The notes beneath the pieces are model-generated. The model saw only the letters and a list, made by a program, of their open reading frames with translations. It searched no databases and was not told the origin of the DNA. Made by a program: the position numbers and the translations under genes. Shown piece after piece: positions 59,037 through 64,000 of a DNA stretch of 64,000 bases; the stretch's first letter is position 1; every line of letters begins with the position of its first letter. Origin of the DNA: Coleofasciculus sp040219735 (GTDB taxonomy: Bacteria > Cyanobacteriota > Cyanobacteriia > Cyanobacteriales > Coleofasciculaceae); NCBI GenBank assembly GCA_040219735.1, contig JAVJRX010000031.1. One strand, written 5' to 3'.

Positions 59037-62000
59037 ATGTCGCAGTCTGGACTCCTAGAACTGGCTCACGAAAAGCTTTACTGGACTCATCCCAGCCAAA
59101 TTTGGCAACCCACGGGAGCTGGAGCCAGTGTCTATGCACGGCTGGCTCAGGAAAAACTGGGTAGGACAATCAGGAATCTTCCAGATGGGGCTGGTGTACA
59201 AGTAGGAGTATTGGCGGCAAATCCGCATGGAGACGACACAGAAGCCCCCATTGCCATTGTCTGTGATTTCCCTAGACCCATATCAGAATCGACGCTTCGG
59301 GAAACCTACAAACTGGCATGGAGTTTCTCCCGTTCTCCATCTTTAATTACTACAGAACCTGACCGTTTACGAGTGTGGACTTGTTACGAAGAACCCCCAA
59401 CTGAGTCTGAACTCTTGGCTCCAGTTGATGAAATTTCTAGGAGAGAGTTGGAAGCATCTCTCTCACAACAAGCGGCTGACACTCTACGTCTCCATTGGGC
59501 TGAGTTGGTGTCGGGTCAGTTTTTCCAAGACCATCAAAAGCGATTTCAACGCAGCAAATCCGCTGACCAATTGCTACTAAACAATCTCAAAAATGTTCGT
59601 CAGCAACTCAAAAAACTGCAACTTGATTACAATACGATTCATGACTTACTAGCCCGGATTATTTTTATTCAGTTCCTTTTTGACCGGCAAGATTCCCAAG
59701 GACATCCGGCTCTGAATCCAGAATTTTTAGATCAGTTGCATGAAATTGGGGAGTTGTCAGCTCGATATAGGGGTTTACCTGAACTATTAGGCAACCATAG
59801 AGACACTTATCGGTTTTTCCGCTGGCTTAACGATAGATTTAATGGAGATTTATTTCCGGGGAAAGGAGCCACCGAAGCAGAACGGGAAGCAGAATGGCGA
59901 ACAGAGGAACACAAGGTAACTCAGCGACACCTTAATCTTCTCGCGGAGTTTGTTAGTGGTGAACTGGAGATGGAAACTGGACAGAGGTGTCTATGGCAGC
60001 AGTATTCCTTTGATGCCATACCCCTAGAGTTTATCAGCAGTATCTATGAAGAATTTGTTCGAGAAAATACGACAGATAAAGGGGTTCATTACACGCCAGG
60101 ACACATCGTTGATTTTATTCTGGATGGTGTTCTGCCTTGGGATAGTGAAGTTTGGGATATCAAGATTCTTGATCCGGCTTGTGGCTCAGGGATTTTTCTG
60201 GTCAAAGCATTTCAGCGACTCATTCACCGATGGAAGAAAGCTCATTGGGGTGAGGAAATAACATCAAGCATCTTGAAATCTCTACTTGAGCGTAACTTAT
60301 TTGGTATTGATATTAATCCTCAAGCTGTAAGAGTTGCTTCGTTCAGTCTCTACTTAACGATGTGTGACGAGATTGACCCTCGACGTTATTGGCAAGAGGT
60401 ACGCTTTCCCCGATTGAGAGATAGACAATTAATCTGTGCAGATTTCTTCCGAGAAGATAGAGAAGGGTTTCGCACACAATTAGATTCGGAGCAGTATGAT
60501 CTCGTTGTCGGTAATGCTCCTTGGGGAAAGAATAGTATGACCCCACTGGCAAAGTTTTGGGCAAAAGACAACCAATGGGAAACTTCTTACGGGGATGTTG
60601 GTCTTCTCTTTTTGCCAAAAGCTGCTGCTTTGACTAAATCTGGTGGGCAAATTGCTATGATGCAACCTGCTCTTGCCTTAATCTTTAATCAAGTTGGTAC
60701 GGCTAAAAAATATAGAGAAAAACTGTTTTCACAATTCAAAATTGAAGAGATTGTCAATTTATCTGCATTGCGTTTCGGACTTTTCAAAGATGCAATTTCT
60801 CCAACTTGCATCATTACAATGTCTGTAATGTCACCAGATGGTGAACCATTGATATACATCTGTCCCAAACCCGTTCTCACTAATCAAGATGACTATCATC
60901 TAGTTATAGAACCCCAAGATATTAATATAATCTATCCACAGGAAGCCATTCAAGATCCTTTAGTTTGGACAGCATTAATGTGGGGAGGAAGACGTGATCT
61001 AGCTCTGGTTCGGAGATTAAGTAAGCTCAATAGTCTTGGTGAGATGGAAAAAAATGAGATTGTTGTGTCTACCCAAGGTATTATTAGAGGTAATCGCCAA
61101 GAGCGGGATGAAAGCCTCATAGGAAAACGGATCTTAAAACAATTCCCAAATGAAACTTTTCTTTTCCTTAAAACCGAACAACTTTACATCAACAATGATC
61201 CTTATGCCGAACGACCAAGGAAAAGGAAATCAATGGCTTTTCAATTACCTCAGTTGATAATAAAACAAAGTTGGCAGACGAGTAATAAACGATTTAAAGC
61301 AGCTATTGTATCTGACGATAATAATCAAGGAATTATTTGCTCAAAAATTCATATAAGTGTACATATTGATCAACAATATCGTTCTATTTTAGAGTCTGCT
61401 TGCCTTAGTTACAACAGCAAGTTAGCTGTCTACTATTTATTTCTATCAAGTGGTCGGTTTGCTTCTTACCGACCTGAACCGAATGTAGAAGATTTACTGC
61501 GAGTACCAATTCCAGAACCTCGAACCGGATTGTTGCAAAATGTTGAAAACCTTGAAGATATCGATCGACTGGTTTGTGATGCATTCTCTTTCAAAGATAG
61601 TGAGTGGGTATTAATTGAAGATCTGTTTAATTACACGCTACCCGACTTTAAAGGAGATAATTATTCACCGGGGCGTCAAACAACCCGCCGTGACGATAAT
61701 CAAGACTCTCAAAACAAGTCAGAGTCAGTTTTGACGGAGTATTGCGAGTATTTTTTGCGAGTATTAAAAGCCGGATTTGGTCAAGATAAAAATGTATGTG
61801 CTACTATCTTCCAGGAACATAACACAGCTCACTTACCTATTCGTTTAGTTGCCATCCATCTTAAAGGAGCGGGTACTGAAGGGGTACAGATAGAACCTAT
61901 CGACTCTTCTACTCTGTTGGAACAACTAAAGAGGTTGGATAAGTTATTTTTGGATAAAGCAAATCAAGAGGAAGGGGGAATTTTTTATCAACGTGTTGCC

Positions 62001-62192
62001 CGGATATATGATTCGGTTCAATTGAATGGTCAAACTATTCCCACTATTTATTTAATCAAACCTGATAAAATTCGCTACTGGACTCGCTCTATGGCATTAC
62101 GAGATGCTGATGAAGTCGCCGCCGATATTATGATGTGGCGTTCAGAATTAGACAAAAAATTGGAAGTCATGGAGGAATCATCCCATGGCTAA
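59037..62192 (+). CDS. Eco57I-type N6-adenine DNA methyltransferase, restriction-modification subunit
   Basis: A large 1051-aa class I DNA methylase. Motif I is LDPACGSGIFLVKAFQ (from ~378), and motif IV reads VVGNAPWGK (N493), an N-A-P-W variant of NPPW. The region between contains NLFGIDINPQAVRVASFSLYL and FYSI-like SSIYEEFVRENTTDKGVHYTPGHIVDFIL, typical of type IIG/ISP-like enzymes. The C-terminal half (~650-880) resembles target-recognition domains (LLRVPIPEP). No nuclease motif is obvious in the N-terminus. The next gene overlaps and encodes a nuclease, so modification and cleavage are on separate subunits. Confidence 0.85.
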   Translation: MSQSGLLELAHEKLYWTHPSQIWQPTGAGASVYARLAQEKLGRTIRNLPDGAGVQVGVLAANPHGDDTEAPIAIVCDFPRPISESTLRETYKLAWSFSRSPSLITTEPDRLRVWTCYEEPPTESELLAPVDEISRRELEASLSQQAADTLRLHWAELVSGQFFQDHQKRFQRSKSADQLLLNNLKNVRQQLKKLQLDYNTIHDLLARIIFIQFLFDRQDSQGHPALNPEFLDQLHEIGELSARYRGLPELLGNHRDTYRFFRWLNDRFNGDLFPGKGATEAEREAEWRTEEHKVTQRHLNLLAEFVSGELEMETGQRCLWQQYSFDAIPLEFISSIYEEFVRENTTDKGVHYTPGHIVDFILDGVLPWDSEVWDIKILDPACGSGIFLVKAFQRLIHRWKKAHWGEEITSSILKSLLERNLFGIDINPQAVRVASFSLYLTMCDEIDPRRYWQEVRFPRLRDRQLICADFFREDREGFRTQLDSEQYDLVVGNAPWGKNSMTPLAKFWAKDNQWETSYGDVGLLFLPKAAALTKSGGQIAMMQPALALIFNQVGTAKKYREKLFSQFKIEEIVNLSALRFGLFKDAISPTCIITMSVMSPDGEPLIYICPKPVLTNQDDYHLVIEPQDINIIYPQEAIQDPLVWTALMWGGRRDLALVRRLSKLNSLGEMEKNEIVVSTQGIIRGNRQERDESLIGKRILKQFPNETFLFLKTEQLYINNDPYAERPRKRKSMAFQLPQLIIKQSWQTSNKRFKAAIVSDDNNQGIICSKIHISVHIDQQYRSILESACLSYNSKLAVYYLFLSSGRFASYRPEPNVEDLLRVPIPEPRTGLLQNVENLEDIDRLVCDAFSFKDSEWVLIEDLFNYTLPDFKGDNYSPGRQTTRRDDNQDSQNKSESVLTEYCEYFLRVLKAGFGQDKNVCATIFQEHNTAHLPIRLVAIHLKGAGTEGVQIEPIDSSTLLEQLKRLDKLFLDKANQEEGGIFYQRVARIYDSVQLNGQTIPTIYLIKPDKIRYWTRSMALRDADEVAADIMMWRSELDKKLEVMEESSHG

Positions 62193-62892
62193 GAGAGGTC
62201 GAACAATTCCAGAGTTGAGGTGGCGAGATACTCCTGATTTTGTTGCAGTTGCTAATAGTTGGGGTGGAGATGCCATGACGAATTTGGTAGGACTTATCTG
62301 GCAAGGATACGATTTACTTCAAAAAGACGTTTTATCAGAAATTGACTGCAATCAAGCTGAGGCGCAATTGGAAAGGAGTATCACTCAACTTCTTGAGCGC
62401 AGAATTCGTAAATCTATGACAGGATACGAACCGTATGATGTTCAACACGAAGTCTATGAATTGGAGACGATGTATTCAGCCCAAGCTCAACCGCCTCAGT
62501 ATGATATTGCATTTATTCTGACAGCTAACGAAAGAATTATATTTCCTTTAGAAGCTAAGGTTTTGAGGTCAGACAGAGCAGTTGCTCCATACTGTCAGGA
62601 TATTCAAAATGAATTTCTGACTTGCCGATATGCACCCTTCTCTAGTGCAGGAGGAATGCTAGGTTATCTTTTTTCTGGTCAGTCAAGCCAAGCATTTAAG
62701 AATATTGCAAATAGAGTCCCCTGTACATTGTCTCATCATCCCGATTTTTCAAACCGCGACCATAAAACTTCTGAGCATCAGCGCCAAGTTCCGGTGGGTA
62801 AAAATTACCCCAGTGATTTTTGTTTTCACCATCTAATTTTTCAGATTTATAGGAACGTAAATTCAGCAAATCAGGTGTTGCCAGATATATGA
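62185..62892 (+). CDS. PD-(D/E)XK nuclease partner of the methylase
   Basis: The 235-aa protein starts 8 bp before the end of the methylase gene. QYDIAFILTANERIIFPLEAKVLRSD shows the D-(x15)-E-A-K pattern (D107, E123, K125) of a PD-(D/E)XK nuclease core. TNLVGLIWQGYDLLQKDVLS at the N-terminus is helical. The protein is expected to cleave DNA unmodified by the partner. The tail after residue ~195 (HHPDFSNRDHKTSEHQ) reads normally, with no disruption. The exact family is not identified. Confidence 0.7.
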   Translation: MAKRGRTIPELRWRDTPDFVAVANSWGGDAMTNLVGLIWQGYDLLQKDVLSEIDCNQAEAQLERSITQLLERRIRKSMTGYEPYDVQHEVYELETMYSAQAQPPQYDIAFILTANERIIFPLEAKVLRSDRAVAPYCQDIQNEFLTCRYAPFSSAGGMLGYLFSGQSSQAFKNIANRVPCTLSHHPDFSNRDHKTSEHQRQVPVGKNYPSDFCFHHLIFQIYRNVNSANQVLPDI

Positions 62893-62893
62893 A

Positions 62894-63629
62894 TTATTGG
62901 ACTTGCATGATATAAAAAACATAGCCATACCAATCAAAATACTTCTGATAGATTTCTATCTCTTGGAACTCATTATCGAGAACCTGATTCGCTTGCGGAT
63001 CATTGTTATATTTTTGGCGTAAATCCTCTACCCTTTCCTTTAAGGGAGTATAATAGTTCCACCAGGATGATTCAGATAGCACAAAATGACCGATTTGGCG
63101 ATAACCTGACGCTGCTATAAGTTGGAGATTATCGTTAATTGTTTTCATATCTGGGTAATTGGTTTGCCAAAACTGTTTTACCTCAGTTGGGGGATTTGGC
63201 TGTAACCAACAGAGTTCGGAAACAACGAGATAGCCTCCTGTTTTGAGAAGAGTTTGCCAGGATTTTAGTCCGGTTTCAAACCCCATGATATAAATTGCCC
63301 CTTCTGACCACAATATGTCAAAGCTATGGGGAGCAAAGTCTAAGGAAAACATGGATTGATTGAGGGGATTAATGTTATCAGAAACGCCCTTAGCTAGCGC
63401 CCGACGCTGCAATTCGTCTAAAAAGGGTTGATGAGATGTCTACTGCTGTAATTTTTCCATCAGTTAATTTGGCGAGTTCAATGGTTTGCATTCCTGGACC
63501 ACAGCCGATGTCTAAAATTTTGGGTTGTGGGGATACATTGGTTAGTAGGGAAAAGGCTTGGCGGGTGGAAGCGTTGTCACCAGGGGCTTCTCTGGGTAGG
63601 TTGTGATGAATTTCGAAGAAAATGTTCAT
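62894..63629 (-). pseudogene. Class I SAM methyltransferase, frameshifted
   Basis: The start (63629) encodes MNIFFEIHHNLPREAPGDNA and the SAM site ILDIGCGPGMQTIELAKL, then AVDIS. Directly after, at about 63425-63435, the frame changes: FLDELQRRALAKGVSDNIN continues in another frame to a normal end at 62894. The lost register fits a small indel, for example two missing bases between VDIS and HQPFLDEL. The substrate of the original enzyme is unknown; its layout is that of UbiE/MenG-like small-molecule methyltransferases. Confidence 0.75.
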
Positions 63630-63675
63630 CGGTTATTGGGTGTCGGGGTGAGTCGCTGAACTAAGGTGAAGGGGT

Positions 63676-63731
63676 TTTAAAACCCGCGCAGGCGGGTTTG
63701 GTTTGTGTAGCTGCGGTTTCAACCGCCCAGT
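63676..63731 (+). repeat. Family-3 hairpin repeat, copy
   Basis: AAAACCCGCGCAGGCGGGTTTGGTTTGTGTAG followed by TGCGGTTTCAACCGC. It matches units in the 12995-13112 element and at 35887-35917. Confidence 0.65.
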
Positions 63732-63746
63732 TAACGGTTAAGTTGA

Positions 63747-63992
63747 CTACAACACAGGCGGAAGTCCCACATCTCTAGGCTTGACAAACTTACCATTAAA
63801 CCCTACTGCTTTCCCTTCAATGGTTCTGGCTTCGGCTAATTCTCGCCGCAGTTCTGCTTTTTCCATCCCATCTTCTGTCCCCACAATAATATAAATCAGT
63901 AATCGGGCGGCTAAATCTCGTCCTGATACCATGATGCGCTTCTTATTCGGGTCAAATAATACCCCATACCACAGCGATTGGGGCGTCTCCAT
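63747..63992 (-). CDS. Small hypothetical protein (81 aa)
   Basis: The frame begins METPQSLWYGVLFDPNKKRI, with LLIYIIVGTEDGMEKAELRR in the middle, and ends FNGKFVKPRDVGLPPVL. Codon usage looks coding. No family is recognised. The ATG is 8 bp from the window edge and the frame is open beyond it, so the true start may lie outside. Family-3 repeat sequence follows the stop. Confidence 0.45.
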   Translation of the reverse strand: METPQSLWYGVLFDPNKKRIMVSGRDLAARLLIYIIVGTEDGMEKAELRRELAEARTIEGKAVGFNGKFVKPRDVGLPPVL

Positions 63993-64000
63993 CTGACTAA

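Overview
The window is chromosomal DNA of a cyanobacterium. It encodes ChlB (dark-operative protochlorophyllide reductase), PetG (cytochrome b6f), cytochrome cM and Ycf34. The palindrome GCGATCGC (HIP1) is scattered through genes and spacers. The dense load of short dispersed repeats, TnpB elements, Uma2 proteins and TPR/pentapeptide proteins fits large filamentous cyanobacteria, but the genus cannot be read from this sequence.

Layout. 1-2.3 kb: two copies of a 141-nt structured RNA flank a helix-turn-helix protein gene and a CobO-like gene. 2.6-6.1 kb: adenylate-kinase-like gene, rph, a Uma2 gene and a glycosyltransferase. 6.7-8.7 kb: a coiled-coil/unknown/HNH gene trio followed by a YefM-YoeB toxin-antitoxin pair. 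9.3-12.4 kb: chlB and small genes. 13.2-16.2 kb: a membrane-anchored Hsp70-like protein with a possible GrpE-like partner. 16.4-25.6 kb: purB, a MinD/ParA-like ATPase, map, Uma2, a VIT-VWA protein and a TPR protein, separated by repeat-filled spacers. 26-31 kb: two unrelated TnpB elements around pentapeptide, DedA and ycf34 genes. 31-44.8 kb: CCA-adding enzyme, FAD oxidoreductase, YaaW, an IctB/O-antigen-ligase-like protein carrying an in-frame repeat insertion, cytM, petG, rsmD, a SWIM protein, an ADP-ribosylglycohydrolase, a TPR protein that looks like the rear half of an NB-ARC protein, and pgi. 45-46.6 kb: RelE-type toxin-antitoxin pair and TspO.

46.9-53.7 kb is a cobalt/cobalamin operon: a cobalamin riboswitch, CbiM-CbiN-CbiQ-CbiO, a DUF1636 protein, CobW, then an AMIN-amidase. 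53.8-63.6 kb is a decaying defence island. It holds a dnd-system-associated protein 4 homologue plus a relic of a second one, the N-terminal stub of a PLD-type helicase, a 37-codon ORF coupled by ATGA overlaps, an SMC/DndD-like ATPase gene split by a 13-bp tandem duplication, a small partner protein, a MerR-like regulator, and an overlapping methylase/PD-(D/E)XK nuclease pair.

The most notable signals are the covarying 141-nt RNA pair, the possibly reversible 13-bp frameshift in the SMC ATPase, the Hsp70-like/GrpE-like membrane pair, and a dispersed ~60-70-bp inverted repeat that forms a 71-bp-period triplet and also sits in frame inside a membrane protein gene. All family names come from reading the translations by eye; no database search was run.
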